Both the position numbers and the translations under genes were made by a program. Positions 24,725-33,408 of a DNA stretch of 64,000 bases are shown in pieces. Origin of the DNA: Allobosea sp. WAO (GTDB taxonomy: Bacteria; Pseudomonadota; Alphaproteobacteria; Rhizobiales; Beijerinckiaceae); the NCBI RefSeq assembly GCF_001509835.1, contig NZ_JXTJ01000018.1:62001-126000 (forward strand). Reading direction: 5' to 3'. Position 1 is the stretch's first letter, and each line of letters starts with the position of its first letter. A model generated the notes under the pieces. It worked only from the letters and a program-made list of their open reading frames with translations. It was not told the origin of the DNA and searched no databases.

Positions 24725-25860
24725 AACGCGCGCTCGCCCTGCGACCAGACGGCATTGAGCACTGGCGTCGCGCCCAGCGTCCGGAAGCGCAGCAGGTCGG
24801 CGCGCAGGCCCGGCTTGAGATGGCCGCGATCGCGGAGGCCGAGAATGTCGGCGACCTTCCAGGTGACCATGCCCATCGCCTCCGGCAGCGCGACGCCATG
24901 GGCGGCGTGGAGCTTGAGCACGGCCTGCAGCAGGCTCGCCGGCACATAGTCGGAGGAGAGCCCGTCGAGCAGGCCCTTCTCGGCCAGTTCCGAGACCGAA
25001 ACGCCGCCGGAATGGGAGCCGCCGCGGACGACGTTCGGCGCACCCGCAATGGTGGCGAGGCCGTGCTGCTTGGCAGCCTCTGCGGCCTCGATCGTGGTCG
25101 GGAATTCCGAGATCACCGCGCCCGAGGCGATGCCCGCCTCGACATGGTCGAGCGTGGTGTCGTCATGGGTGGCGATCGGGATGCCGCGGGAGCGGAACAT
25201 CTCGACCACGGCGCTCCAGTTGCGCGCGACATTCGCGCCGCCCTCGCGCTGGCGGACGACGACATCCTCCTCGAACTCGGCCTGGGTCTTGCCGGTGCCC
25301 AGCGCATAAGTCCGCAGATCCTCCAGGTTGCGCCATTGCCGCTGGCCGGGCGTGTGGTCCATCAGCGAGACGAGCTGGACGAGGCTGTCGTCCTGATAGG
25401 GCTCGATATCCCGGAGCAGGTCGGGGCTGGTCAATTCGCAGCGCATATGGATGCGGTGGTCGATGCGGAAGACGCCCTCGGCGGTGCCGAGCCGGAGCGC
25501 CTCCATCACGTCGGCGAAGATATCCTTGCGATAGTCCTTGGCCGAGAAGGGCGTGCCGGCGCAGATTGCGTCATAGACGGTGGTGACGCCGGCGGCCGCC
25601 ATCTGCGCGTCATGGACCAGCGCCGCCGCGAGCCCGTTCGGCCAGAAGACCTTGGGGCGCGGCATGAAGTGCTTTTCCATGTTGTCGGTGTGCATCTCGA
25701 CGAGGCCGGGCGCGACATAGTCGCCCTGGACGTCGATCGCGGCCGGCAGCGAGGAGCGGCCCTGGTCGATGGAGAGGATGCCGCTCTCGTCGAAGGCGAT
25801 GGTGCCGTCGACGATCTCGTTCTCGAGGATCAGCCTGGCATTGGTGAGGATGGTGGTCAT
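24721..25860 (-). CDS. phnM: alpha-D-ribose 1-methylphosphonate 5-triphosphate diphosphatase
   Basis: A 379-residue amidohydrolase-fold enzyme that removes PPi from RPnTP to give the 5-phosphate used by C-P lyase. YVAPGLVEMHTDNMEKHFMPRP contains the metal-site histidines. Later blocks are RIDHRIHMRCELTSP, ATHDDTTLDHV, EFPTTIEAAEAAKQHGL and GAPNVVRGGSHSG. It overlaps phnL by 1 nt (TGATG) and the DUF1045 gene by 4 nt. Confidence 0.94.
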   Translation of the reverse strand: MTTILTNARLILENEIVDGTIAFDESGILSIDQGRSSLPAAIDVQGDYVAPGLVEMHTDNMEKHFMPRPKVFWPNGLAAALVHDAQMAAAGVTTVYDAICAGTPFSAKDYRKDIFADVMEALRLGTAEGVFRIDHRIHMRCELTSPDLLRDIEPYQDDSLVQLVSLMDHTPGQRQWRNLEDLRTYALGTGKTQAEFEEDVVVRQREGGANVARNWSAVVEMFRSRGIPIATHDDTTLDHVEAGIASGAVISEFPTTIEAAEAAKQHGLATIAGAPNVVRGGSHSGGVSVSELAEKGLLDGLSSDYVPASLLQAVLKLHAAHGVALPEAMGMVTWKVADILGLRDRGHLKPGLRADLLRFRTLGATPVLNAVWSQGERAF

Positions 25861-26558
25861 CAGGCGGCCTTCCGGAAATCGGTGATGTCGAGATAGCGGG
25901 TTGCGACTGCCTCTCGCACGGCCTCGTCATGGAAGATACCGACGATGGCCGAGCCCTGTTCACGGGCTTCGGCGATCAGCTGGACCACGACATTGCGGTT
26001 GCCGGCGTCGAGCGAGGCGGTCGGCTCGTCGATCAGCATGATCGGCGAGGGATCGACGAAGGAACGGGCGATGTTGACGCGCTGCTGTTCGCCGCCGGAG
26101 AAGGTCGCCGGCGCGAGGTCCCAGAGCCGCTGCGGCAGGTTGAGCCGCGCCAGCATGGCTTTCGCGCGCGCGCTCGCTTCCTCGGCGCTGGCGCCCCGGG
26201 CCAGCAGGGGATCGCGGACGATGTCGAGCGCCGAGACGCGCGGGATGACCCGCAGGAACTGCGAGACGAAGCCGAGCGTGCGGCGGCGGATGTCGAGCAC
26301 GGTGCGCGGCACGGCGGTGACGATGTCGATGGGCCTGCCGGCATGGGTGACGGCGATCCGGCCCGAAGTCGGCCGGTAATTGCCGTAGAGGATGCGCAGC
26401 AGGCTCGATTTGCCGGCGCCGGAAGCACCGGCCAGCACGAGCGCCTCGCCGGCAGCGACCGAAAAGTTGACGTTGTCGAACACGGGCAGGCGCACCCCGC
26501 CCTGATTGTGCAGGGTGAATGCCTTGGCGACGTTCTCGACCTGGATCATCGTGGTCAT
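25860..26558 (-). CDS. phnL: C-P lyase complex ABC-type protein PhnL
   Basis: A 232-residue ABC ATPase. PhnK and PhnL bind the PhnGHIJ core rather than a membrane permease. Walker A is LAGASGAGKSSLL, the signature TFSGGEQQRVNIARSF, and Walker B MLIDEPTASLD. VSQFLRVIPRVSALDIVRDPLL is characteristic of PhnL. It is the last of the core lyase genes, separated from phnK by a repeat-bearing gap of 166 bp. Confidence 0.92.
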   Translation of the reverse strand: MTTMIQVENVAKAFTLHNQGGVRLPVFDNVNFSVAAGEALVLAGASGAGKSSLLRILYGNYRPTSGRIAVTHAGRPIDIVTAVPRTVLDIRRRTLGFVSQFLRVIPRVSALDIVRDPLLARGASAEEASARAKAMLARLNLPQRLWDLAPATFSGGEQQRVNIARSFVDPSPIMLIDEPTASLDAGNRNVVVQLIAEAREQGSAIVGIFHDEAVREAVATRYLDITDFRKAA

Positions 26559-26609
26559 GGGATCAGTGCCTTGTGCCGGCGCGGTGACGAGGATGTGACG
26601 GAAGCCCGA

Positions 26610-26704
26610 CCGTCATGCTCGCCCTTGTGGCGAGCCTCCACGTCTTGAACACCGCTCTTGAAGAACGAAGACGTGGATGGTCGGGACAAGCCCGACCATG
26701 ACGG
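26610..26704. repeat. family C palindromic repeat, copy 1 (phnL-phnK gap)
   Basis: Outer arms CCGTCATGCTCGCCC... and ...GACCATGACGG enclose inner arms CCACGTCTT and AAGACGTGG. Short stem-loops GCTCGCCCTTGTGGCGAGC and GGTCGGGACAAGCCCGACC sit at each end. It shares almost identical ends with the elements at 31522 and 33409. It lies within the phnK-phnL transcript, so it will form a large RNA hairpin between the two genes. Confidence 0.85.
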
Positions 26705-26724
26705 GAGCGAGTGCGACGAGAGGC

Positions 26725-27531
26725 TCATACCGTCAGCACCGCAGATGTGAGGAGCTGGGTATAGGCGTGGTGCGGATCGTCGAGGACCTGGTCGGTGAGG
26801 CCCTGCTCGACGACGCGGCCATCCTTCATCACCATCAGCCGGTCGGTGAGCAGGCGCGCGACGGCGAGGTCGTGGGTGACGATGATCGCGGCGAGGCCGA
26901 GATCGCGCACCAGCACGCGCAGGAGGTCGAGCAGCCTCGCCTGGACGGAGACGTCGAGGCCGCCGGTCGGCTCGTCCATGAAGACGAGCTTGGGTTCGGA
27001 GACCAGCACGCGGGCGATCTGCAGGCGCTGCTGCATGCCGCCGGAGAACTGGCGCGGCCGGTCGTCGATGCGGCCGGCGGCGATCTCGACGCGCTGCAGC
27101 CAGTCGAGCGCGGTCTCGCGGATCTTGCCGTAATGGCGCGCGCCATTATCCATCAGGCGCTCGCCGACATTGCCGCCGGCCGAGACGTCCATGCGCAGGC
27201 CGTCGCGCGGATTCTGGTGGACGATGCCCCAGGCGGTGCGCATCAGCCGGCGTCGCTCCTGCTCGGCGACCGAATAGATGTCGAGCGGTTCGGCGCCGCC
27301 GCGGAACAGCACTTCGCCCCGATCGGGCTTGTCGATGCCGGCGAGACAGCGCAGCAGGGTCGACTTGCCGGAGCCGGATTCGCCGACGATGCCCAGCACT
27401 TCACCCGGCCAGAGATCGAAGGCGACATCGGCGCAGCCGATGCGCTCGCCATAGAAGCGTGAGACGCCGGCGACCGAGAGCAGCGGCTGCGGATCGAGCG
27501 CGAGTTCCTGCGGATTGACCTGCATGTTCAT
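26725..27531 (-). CDS. phnK: C-P lyase complex ABC-type protein PhnK
   Basis: A 268-residue ABC ATPase resembling oligopeptide-transporter ATPases. Walker A is IVGESGSGKSTLL, the Q-loop IVHQNPRDGLRM, the signature FSGGMQQRLQIARVL, and Walker B LVFMDEPTGGLDVSVQ. It docks on the PhnJ part of the lyase core. The start at 27531 overlaps the phnJ stop (ATGA); the longer open frame to 27618 is within phnJ. Confidence 0.92.
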   Translation of the reverse strand: MNMQVNPQELALDPQPLLSVAGVSRFYGERIGCADVAFDLWPGEVLGIVGESGSGKSTLLRCLAGIDKPDRGEVLFRGGAEPLDIYSVAEQERRRLMRTAWGIVHQNPRDGLRMDVSAGGNVGERLMDNGARHYGKIRETALDWLQRVEIAAGRIDDRPRQFSGGMQQRLQIARVLVSEPKLVFMDEPTGGLDVSVQARLLDLLRVLVRDLGLAAIIVTHDLAVARLLTDRLMVMKDGRVVEQGLTDQVLDDPHHAYTQLLTSAVLTV

Positions 27532-28454
27532 GACTTGGCCTCGTCCTCGACCAGATGCAGCGCCGAGGCGTCGGCGAGCATGGCGCCGCGGTGGCCTTCC
27601 GCCCGCCGCGTCTCGCAATGATGGCTGTCGGAGCAGACGAACATGCGCCCGCCCTGGTCGTCGATCACCACCTCGTCGAGATAGGAATCGGCGGCGCCGC
27701 AGAGGCCGCAGGGCTGCTCCCAGCTCTGGATGCGGAAGGGGTGATCCTCGAAATCGAGGCTGCGCACGCTGGTATGCGGCGGCACCGCATAGATGCGCTT
27801 TTCGCGCCCGGCGCCGAAGAGCTGCAGCGCCGGGGACATCTGCATTTTCGGATTGTCGAATTTCGGGATCGGCGAGGGCGCCATGACATAGCGGCCATTG
27901 ACCATGACCGGGTAGTCATAGGTCGTCGTCACCTCGCCGAAGCGGGCGATGTTCTCGTAGAGTTTGACCTGCATCAGCCCGTATTCGCCCCAGGCGTGCA
28001 TCTTGCGCGTCTCGGCCTCGTGCGGCTCGAGCTTTCTGAGCGGCTCGGGTTGCGGCACCTGATAGACCATGATCTGGCCGGCCTTCAGCGGCGCCTCCGG
28101 GATGCGGTGGCGGGTCTGGATGATCGTCGCCTCGTCGGTCGCCTCGGTCGTGCGCGCATCGGCGGTGCGCTCGAAGAAGCGGCGGATCGAGACGGCATTC
28201 GTGGTGTCGTCGGCGCCCTGGTCGATGACCTTGAGTCGGTCCTCCGGGCCGATGATCGCGGCGGTGACCTGGATGCCGCCGGTGCCCCAGCCGCGGGCGA
28301 GCGGCATTTCGCGCGAGCCGAACGGGACCTGGTAGCCGGGAATCGCGACCGCCTTGAGCAGGGCCCGGCGGATCATCCGCTTGGTCTGCTCGTCGAGATA
28401 GGCGTAATTGTAAGCCGGCTTGGTATCTTCGCCGACATTCAGATGCGTGTTCAT
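27528..28454 (-). CDS. phnJ: C-P lyase catalytic subunit
   Basis: A 308-residue radical-SAM enzyme that cleaves the C-P bond of ribose 1-alkylphosphonate 5-phosphate. The cysteines Cys249, Cys252, Cys274 and Cys280 lie in CGLC...MFVCSDSHHC. Their spacing C-x2-C-x21-C-x5-C is exactly that of the E. coli protein, where three hold the [4Fe-4S] cluster and the fourth forms the thiyl radical. The N-terminal YAYLDEQTKRMIRRALLKAVAIPGYQVPF is typical. It overlaps phnI and phnK by 4 nt each. Confidence 0.97.
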   Translation of the reverse strand: MNTHLNVGEDTKPAYNYAYLDEQTKRMIRRALLKAVAIPGYQVPFGSREMPLARGWGTGGIQVTAAIIGPEDRLKVIDQGADDTTNAVSIRRFFERTADARTTEATDEATIIQTRHRIPEAPLKAGQIMVYQVPQPEPLRKLEPHEAETRKMHAWGEYGLMQVKLYENIARFGEVTTTYDYPVMVNGRYVMAPSPIPKFDNPKMQMSPALQLFGAGREKRIYAVPPHTSVRSLDFEDHPFRIQSWEQPCGLCGAADSYLDEVVIDDQGGRMFVCSDSHHCETRRAEGHRGAMLADASALHLVEDEAKS

Positions 28455-29581
28455 TCCGCGGCCTCCGGCAGCGCTTCGCCCGCTTGATCGGCGAGCTTGT
28501 CCTGGCGTTCCTGCCGCTCCCTGCGGATACGGCGGATCAGTTCGAGCTCGCCTTGGAAGTCGACATAGTGCGGAAGCTTGAGGTGCTCGACGAAGCCGGC
28601 CGCCTCGACATTGTCGGAGTGGTAGAGGACGAACTCGTCCTGCTGCGCCGGATAGGTCGCCGCTTCCCCGAACTCGCGCGCCTTGAGCGCCCGGTCGACC
28701 AGCGACATCGACATCGCCTTGCGCTCGCTATGGCCGAAGGAGAGCCCGTAGCCGCGGGTGAATTGCGGCGGCACGTCCTTCGAGCCGGCGAACTGGTTGA
28801 CCATCTGGCATTCCGTCAGGGTGATCTCGCCGAGATCGACGGCGAAGCCGAGCTCTTCGGGCGTGAATTCGACCGAGACCTCCCCGACCCGGACCTCGCC
28901 GACGAAGGGATGGCTGTTGCCGAAGCCGCGCTGGACGGAATAGCCGAGGCCGAGCAGGAAGCCCTCGTCGCCGCGCGCCATCGCCTGCAGGCGGACATCG
29001 CGCTCGGCCGGGAAGGAAACCGGCTCGCGGGTCAGGTCGAAGGGGCGCGGATCGCCTTCCGGCGGCGCCTCCTCCTCCATCAGCCCCTCGGCGCCGAGAA
29101 TATCCGGCACACGCGGCATCGAAGCGTCGAGCGGATGCGTGGCCGGGCGGGCCTGCGCCTCGCCCGGCGTCGCCTCGCCCATCAGCGAAAAATCGAAGAG
29201 CCGGTGGGTATAGTCATAGGTCGGGCCGAGCACCTGGCCGCCCGGCAGGTCCTTATAGGTCGCCGAGACGCGGCGACGGATCGCCATCTTGGCCGTATCC
29301 AGCGGCTCGGAAGAGCCGAAGCGCGGCAAGGTGGTCCGATAGGCCCGCATCAGGAAGGCGGCCTCGATCGCATCGCCCTGCGACTGCTTCAGCGCCAGCG
29401 CGGCGAGATCGGGATCGTAGAGCGAGCCCTCGTTCATCACGCGACCGCAGGCGAGACCCATCTGCTCGCGGATCTGGGCGACTGCGAGTTCCGGTACGCT
29501 CTCGTCGCCGCGGCGCGCCTCGGCGACGAGATCATGGGTGGCGAGAATGGCGGCTTCGCCGCCCTTGACCGCGACATACAT
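28451..29581 (-). CDS. phnI: C-P lyase core subunit, nucleosidase component
   Basis: A 376-residue subunit. With PhnG, H and L it attaches phosphonate to ATP-ribose, displacing adenine. MYVAVKGGEAAILATHDLVAEARRG is the classical N-terminus, and VSATYKDLPGGQVLGPTYDYTHRLFDFSLM and YGLSFGHSERKAMSMSLVDRAL are conserved blocks. The ATG at 29581 is chosen over upstream in-frame codons because it restores this N-terminus. A GGGAG Shine-Dalgarno precedes it. Confidence 0.96.
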   Translation of the reverse strand: MYVAVKGGEAAILATHDLVAEARRGDESVPELAVAQIREQMGLACGRVMNEGSLYDPDLAALALKQSQGDAIEAAFLMRAYRTTLPRFGSSEPLDTAKMAIRRRVSATYKDLPGGQVLGPTYDYTHRLFDFSLMGEATPGEAQARPATHPLDASMPRVPDILGAEGLMEEEAPPEGDPRPFDLTREPVSFPAERDVRLQAMARGDEGFLLGLGYSVQRGFGNSHPFVGEVRVGEVSVEFTPEELGFAVDLGEITLTECQMVNQFAGSKDVPPQFTRGYGLSFGHSERKAMSMSLVDRALKAREFGEAATYPAQQDEFVLYHSDNVEAAGFVEHLKLPHYVDFQGELELIRRIRRERQERQDKLADQAGEALPEAAE

Positions 29582-29601
29582 CAGTAAAGCTCCCGGCGGG
29601 G

Positions 29602-29631
29602 CATCAGCGGGTCTCCCATCAGCGGGTCTCC
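29602..29631 (-). repeat. 15-bp tandem duplication at the phnH stop codon
   Basis: Two perfect adjacent copies of CATCAGCGGGTCTCC (29602-29616 and 29617-29631). On the coding strand each reads GGAGACCCGCTGATG. The first copy in the direction of transcription supplies the phnH stop, and the second repeats a GGAG and ATG in the short gap before phnI. Confidence 0.9.
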
Positions 29632-30224
29632 TGGATTTGCGTCGAGCGCGGCAGGCCGATGAGATGCGCGCCATGGCTCAGGATGAGATCGACGCCGCAG
29701 GGATAGAGCGCGCCATTGGCGGCGACTTCGTCCCAGAAGCCGGGACGCAGGCCGGACGGAGCGATCGCGCAGCTCCCGGCGATGCCGGGGCCCTCGAGCG
29801 TCATCGTTTCTCCGCCGGCGAGCGCGGCGCATTGCACGATCACCGTGGTCGAGCGGTCGGGAAACTGATCGTCGCCGGGATTGAAGGCGGCAAGCTTCGG
29901 CTCCGGCGACGCGCCGTCGATGACGGCAAAGGCGGCGCGGGCGGGATCCTCGACGAGGGTCGCGCCGCAATGGAAACGCAGCCAGGCGCCGGCAGGCCCG
30001 TCGCGCAGTGAGGCGGGTAGCCAGATCGGCGTCTCGTAGTCGGCGAGGGTCAAGAGAGCGAGGGCGGTGGCGCGCGCGAGCCCGGCCGGCGGCTCGACCG
30101 CGATGGCGAGCTCACAGACTTGGCCGGGCTCGGAGAGAGCCGCCAGCAGGGCCCGGAAGGCCGTTTGCGACTGGAAGACCGGGTCTGAAAAACCGGCGCC
30201 GATCAGGGTTTCGTTCGTTGCCAT
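29619..30224 (-). CDS. phnH: C-P lyase core subunit PhnH
   Basis: A 201-residue structural subunit of the PhnGHIJ complex with a PLP-transferase-like fold lacking the cofactor. SDPVFQSQTAFRALLAALSEPGQVCEL, the LTLADYETPIWLP block and FPDRSTTVIVQCAAL match the family. Its start overlaps the phnG stop by 1 nt (TGATG). The stop lies in a 15-bp tandem duplication. Confidence 0.93.
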   Translation of the reverse strand: MATNETLIGAGFSDPVFQSQTAFRALLAALSEPGQVCELAIAVEPPAGLARATALALLTLADYETPIWLPASLRDGPAGAWLRFHCGATLVEDPARAAFAVIDGASPEPKLAAFNPGDDQFPDRSTTVIVQCAALAGGETMTLEGPGIAGSCAIAPSGLRPGFWDEVAANGALYPCGVDLILSHGAHLIGLPRSTQIQETR

Positions 30225-30664
30225 CAGCCGCCCCTGACCAGCGTGAAGAAATCGACCTTGGTCGCGGCCGCCTTGCGCGAGGCGAGCTCGCGGGCCGCCT
30301 GCTGCTTCTCGGCCAATGCGCCGACGCCACGCCGCAGCGGGCCGGCCTCGGTCTCGCTCTGGAGCAGCGCGTCGGTGATTGCCGCCAGCCGCGCCTTGGC
30401 GCCATCGCGGCCGAGCGCATAGGAAAAGCCCATCGTGCCGCCGCCGAGCCGGACGACGCAGCGTGTCACCGTCGCCTCGCCGAGATTGAAGCGCTGCCCG
30501 GCGCCACCGGCGCGGCCCTCGACCATGACGGTGCCGGTCTCGGGCGCCTTGAGAATCTCATGGGCCGGCAGGGGGCCAGCCTGTGCCAGAAGCGCCTCGA
30601 TCTCGCGATGAGAGGCGCGGGCCAGCACGGCCATCCAATGCTGCCGTGTTGCGGTTTGAGTCAT
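30224..30664 (-). CDS. phnG: C-P lyase core subunit PhnG
   Basis: A 146-residue subunit of the lyase core, first gene of the phnGHIJK-L-M transcript. RQHWMAVLARASHREIEALLAQAG, ETGTVMVEGRAGGAGQRFNLGEATVTRCVVRL and the closing KVDFFTLVRGG match the family. A double operator-like site lies just upstream, and phnF is divergent, 87 bp away. Confidence 0.93.
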   Translation of the reverse strand: MTQTATRQHWMAVLARASHREIEALLAQAGPLPAHEILKAPETGTVMVEGRAGGAGQRFNLGEATVTRCVVRLGGGTMGFSYALGRDGAKARLAAITDALLQSETEAGPLRRGVGALAEKQQAARELASRKAAATKVDFFTLVRGG

Positions 30665-30751
30665 CCGGTGCGGCCTCTCGCCAATCTCTAATGTCTAGAC
30701 TATCATGGATCTGAACCCGCAAAAGGTCTATACATTTCAGATGAAGTTTTC
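30665..30751. promoter_or_regulatory. phnG-phnF divergent promoter with paired PhnF-type operators
   Basis: The perfect palindrome GTCTAGAC lies at 30693-30700 and the near-palindrome GTCTATAC at 30726-30733. Their centres are 33 bp apart, about three helical turns. GntR/HutC-type regulators typically bind such GT-rich inverted repeats, and mycobacterial PhnF binds a TATAGACC-like site. Both sites would put repressor over the start regions of both divergent genes. Confidence 0.6.
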
Positions 30752-31501
30752 ATGACGGATACAGCTTCCGAAACAGCGGCCGGCGAAGCGGGGACGGCCT
30801 GGCGGCGGATCGCCGATGCGCTGGCGGCCTCGATCGAGCAGGGCGAGTACCGGCCGGGCGATACGTTACCGGCCTCGGTGGCGCTCGCAGAGCAATATGG
30901 CGTGCACCGCCACACCGTGCGCCAGGCCTTCCGTCATCTCGCCGAATGCGGGCTCGTCACGGTGTCGCGCGGCCGGGGCACGCAGGTGACGGCGCCGCGC
31001 TTTCCCTATCGGCTCGGCCGCCGGGTCAGCATGCGTACCAATTTCGGCGCAGCCGGTATTGCCGTGTCGAGCTCGGTGCTGTCGGCTGAGATCGTCAGCG
31101 GCGAAGCGCAGCATTGCGCGATGCTGGGACTGCCGGAGGGCTCACCGCTCTGGGCGATAGAAACCTTGAGCCGCGCGGGAGGGACGCCGGTCGGCACGGG
31201 CATCCACTATCTGTCGGCCGAGCGTTTTCCTGGTTTCGACGCGATCCTGACCGAGGCCGGCGCTTCGATCACCGCCGCCTTCAAGGCCTGCGGCATCCCC
31301 GACTATGTCCGGAGCTCGACGCGGCTGGCGGCGCGGTTGGCGAGCGAGCGCGAGGCGAAACTTCTGCAACTCGCGCCGGGCTTGGCGGTGCTGCAGACGC
31401 ATGGGCTCGACGCCCTGCCGGACCTGACGCCGATCCACATTGTCAACAGCGCCTTCGCCGGCGAGCGGATGGAGATGGTGGTCGAACCCTTCGGGGAGTG
31501 A
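30752..31501 (+). CDS. phnF: GntR-family (HutC subfamily) regulator of phosphonate genes
   Basis: A 249-residue regulator. The N-terminal winged helix reads AWRRIADALAASIEQGEYRPGDTLPASVALAEQYGVHRHTVRQAFRHLAECGLVTVSRGRGT. From about residue 85 a UTRA effector domain follows (ALWAIETLSRAGGTPVGTGIHYLSAERFPGF). It is divergent from phnG and next to two operator-like sites, so it probably represses phnGHIJKLM and itself. It converges with phnE2, with a repeat element between them. Confidence 0.9.
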   Translation: MTDTASETAAGEAGTAWRRIADALAASIEQGEYRPGDTLPASVALAEQYGVHRHTVRQAFRHLAECGLVTVSRGRGTQVTAPRFPYRLGRRVSMRTNFGAAGIAVSSSVLSAEIVSGEAQHCAMLGLPEGSPLWAIETLSRAGGTPVGTGIHYLSAERFPGFDAILTEAGASITAAFKACGIPDYVRSSTRLAARLASEREAKLLQLAPGLAVLQTHGLDALPDLTPIHIVNSAFAGERMEMVVEPFGE

Positions 31502-31521
31502 ACGGCGCAGCTTGTCCGTCT

Positions 31522-31621
31522 CCGTCATGCTCGCCCTTGTGGCGAGCATCCACGTCTCGAAAACCGTGTTCGATCAGCGAAGCAAAGTCGTGGATGGTCG
31601 GGACAAGCCCGACCATGACGG
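31522..31621. repeat. family C palindromic repeat, copy 2 (phnF-phnE2 gap)
   Basis: Begins CCGTCATGCTCGCCCTTGTG and ends GACAAGCCCGACCATGACGG, almost the same ends as the copies at 26610 and 33409. The central 40 bp differ. It lies between convergent phnF and phnE2, where a long stem could end both transcripts. Confidence 0.85.
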
Positions 31622-31629
31622 GGAGAGTG

Positions 31630-32484
31630 TCACACCGCCCGCTTGCCGATGATGGCGAAGCGCAGCTTGCCGGAGAGGAAGTCGATCGCCGTGACCGCCG
31701 CGAGGATCAGCAGGATCAGGAAGGAGACCTGTTGCCATTCGAGCGTGCGGATCGTCTCGGCGAGGTAGAGGCCGATGCCGCCGGCGCCGACGATGCCGAT
31801 GATGGTCGAGGAGCGGGTGTTGGACTCGATGTAGTACAGCACCTGGCTGGCGATGACCGGCAGCACCTGCGGGATAAGACCGAAGCGGATTTCGTGCAGC
31901 TTGCCGCCGCCGACGGAGGCGACGCCGTCGACTGGCTTGCGATCGGCGGCCTCGATCGCCTCAGAGAACAGCTTGCCGAAGGCGCCGAGATCGCTGGTCA
32001 TGATCGCGAGCATGCCAGCAAAGGGGCCGAGGCCGACGACATTGACCCAGATCAGCGCCCAGATCAGCGCGTCGACGCCGCGCACCGTATCCATCGAGCG
32101 CCGGGCGAAGAAGTGCACGACGCGGTTGGCGACGACGTTCTTGGCGGCGAGGAAGCCGAGCGGGAAGGCGAGGATCGCCGCCAGGATGGTGCCGAGAAAG
32201 GCGATGGCGATGGTCTCGAACAGCGCCTTCACGAAGATGATCGCCCGGGCGAGCGAGCCGGGATCGGGCGGCAACATCAGCACCACGAAGGTGCCGAGAT
32301 TGGCGAAGCCGGCGAAGATCCGCGCGAAGGAGGTCTCGAGCGTGGTCAGGCCGTAGACGAAAAGCCCGACGAGGCCGCCGATGACGGCGAGCGTGATGAT
32401 TTTCGTCCGAAGCGAGCCGTCGATCGCGGTCTTGTGGCGGGCGACGAGCGCGGCGCGGTCGGCGGCCGAGAGGGCAAGACTCAT
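31630..32484 (-). CDS. phnE: phosphonate ABC transporter permease 2
   Basis: A 284-residue inner-membrane permease with about six TM helices. The EAA-type cytoplasmic loop is EAIEAADRKPVDGVASVGGGKLHEIRFGLIPQVLPVIASQVLYYIESNTRSS. The ATG at 32484 overlaps the stop of the first permease gene by 4 nt; the longer open frame upstream lies inside that gene. Two PhnE-type genes in tandem are common in rhizobia and likely form a heterodimeric channel. Confidence 0.92.
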   Translation of the reverse strand: MSLALSAADRAALVARHKTAIDGSLRTKIITLAVIGGLVGLFVYGLTTLETSFARIFAGFANLGTFVVLMLPPDPGSLARAIIFVKALFETIAIAFLGTILAAILAFPLGFLAAKNVVANRVVHFFARRSMDTVRGVDALIWALIWVNVVGLGPFAGMLAIMTSDLGAFGKLFSEAIEAADRKPVDGVASVGGGKLHEIRFGLIPQVLPVIASQVLYYIESNTRSSTIIGIVGAGGIGLYLAETIRTLEWQQVSFLILLILAAVTAIDFLSGKLRFAIIGKRAV

Positions 32485-33362
32485 GTGCGATGCTCCAGGC
32501 TCAGCAAGGCGTGGCGCAGACGCTCGGTGCCGTAGTCGATCAGCATGACGGTGACGATGATCAGCAGCAGGATGGCGCTGACATCGGTGAAGTAGAATTT
32601 GCGGATCGCCTCGATCAGGTCCTGTCCGATGCCGCCGGCGCCGACAAAGCCCATGATCGAGGCGCCGCGGACATTGATCTCGAAGCGCAGCAGCGTGTAG
32701 CTCGCGAAATTCGACAGAACCTGCGGTACGACGGCGAATCGTACGGTCTGCCACCAGCCGGCGCCGGTGGCGGTGAGGCCGTCGACCGGCTTCATGTCGA
32801 TGTTCTCGACGACTTCTGAGAAGAGCTTGCCCATCGCACCCATGGTGTGGATGGCGATGGCGAGGACGCCCGGCAGCGGGCCGAGGCCGAAGGCAATGAC
32901 GAAGATCAGCGCGAAGACGATCTCCGGCACCGTGCGGCAGAATTCGAGGAAGCGGCGCGTCACCCAACGCAGCCCGGTCGAGCGGCCGAGATTGCTGGCG
33001 GCGGCGAAGCAGAGCAGGAAGCCGCCGGCGGCCCCGAGCACGGTGCCGACATAGGCGATGACGATGGTCTGCCAGAGCAGCTTCAGCCAGCCATTGATGC
33101 CCCAGTACCATTCCTTGAGATCGGCGCCGAACGTGGCGAGCCGGAGCGTCGGCATGGTCTCGAGGATGTATTTCGGGAAGCGCCAGGCGTTGTCAGCGAA
33201 TTTCTTCAGATCGACCTCGGCGCCGATGCCGGCGAGCACGACGCAGATGGCGAAGATCGCGAGGCCGAGCAGGGTCTGCAGGCGCTTGGTCGCCATTTCG
33301 CGCCGGTAGAGATCGGCATGGGCGGCGATGGCGGTGTCGTTGCGGTCGATCGCGAGTGTCAT
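32481..33362 (-). CDS. phnE: phosphonate ABC transporter permease 1
   Basis: A 293-residue permease paralogous to its downstream neighbour. The shared loop is VVENIDMKPVDGLTATGAGWWQTVRFAVVPQVLSNFASYTLLRFEINVR. The periplasmic insertion near residues 50-100 is longer than in phnE2. The frame reads on to 33503 through a repeat element, but the ATG at 33362 gives a normal N-terminus. The gap of 163 bp to phnD is mostly repeat. Confidence 0.92.
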   Translation of the reverse strand: MTLAIDRNDTAIAAHADLYRREMATKRLQTLLGLAIFAICVVLAGIGAEVDLKKFADNAWRFPKYILETMPTLRLATFGADLKEWYWGINGWLKLLWQTIVIAYVGTVLGAAGGFLLCFAAASNLGRSTGLRWVTRRFLEFCRTVPEIVFALIFVIAFGLGPLPGVLAIAIHTMGAMGKLFSEVVENIDMKPVDGLTATGAGWWQTVRFAVVPQVLSNFASYTLLRFEINVRGASIMGFVGAGGIGQDLIEAIRKFYFTDVSAILLLIIVTVMLIDYGTERLRHALLSLEHRT

Positions 33363-33408
33363 TGCCTGAGTCCGTCGCCGAAGGATGGGCGGCGAGTGCG
33401 CGCCGCGG

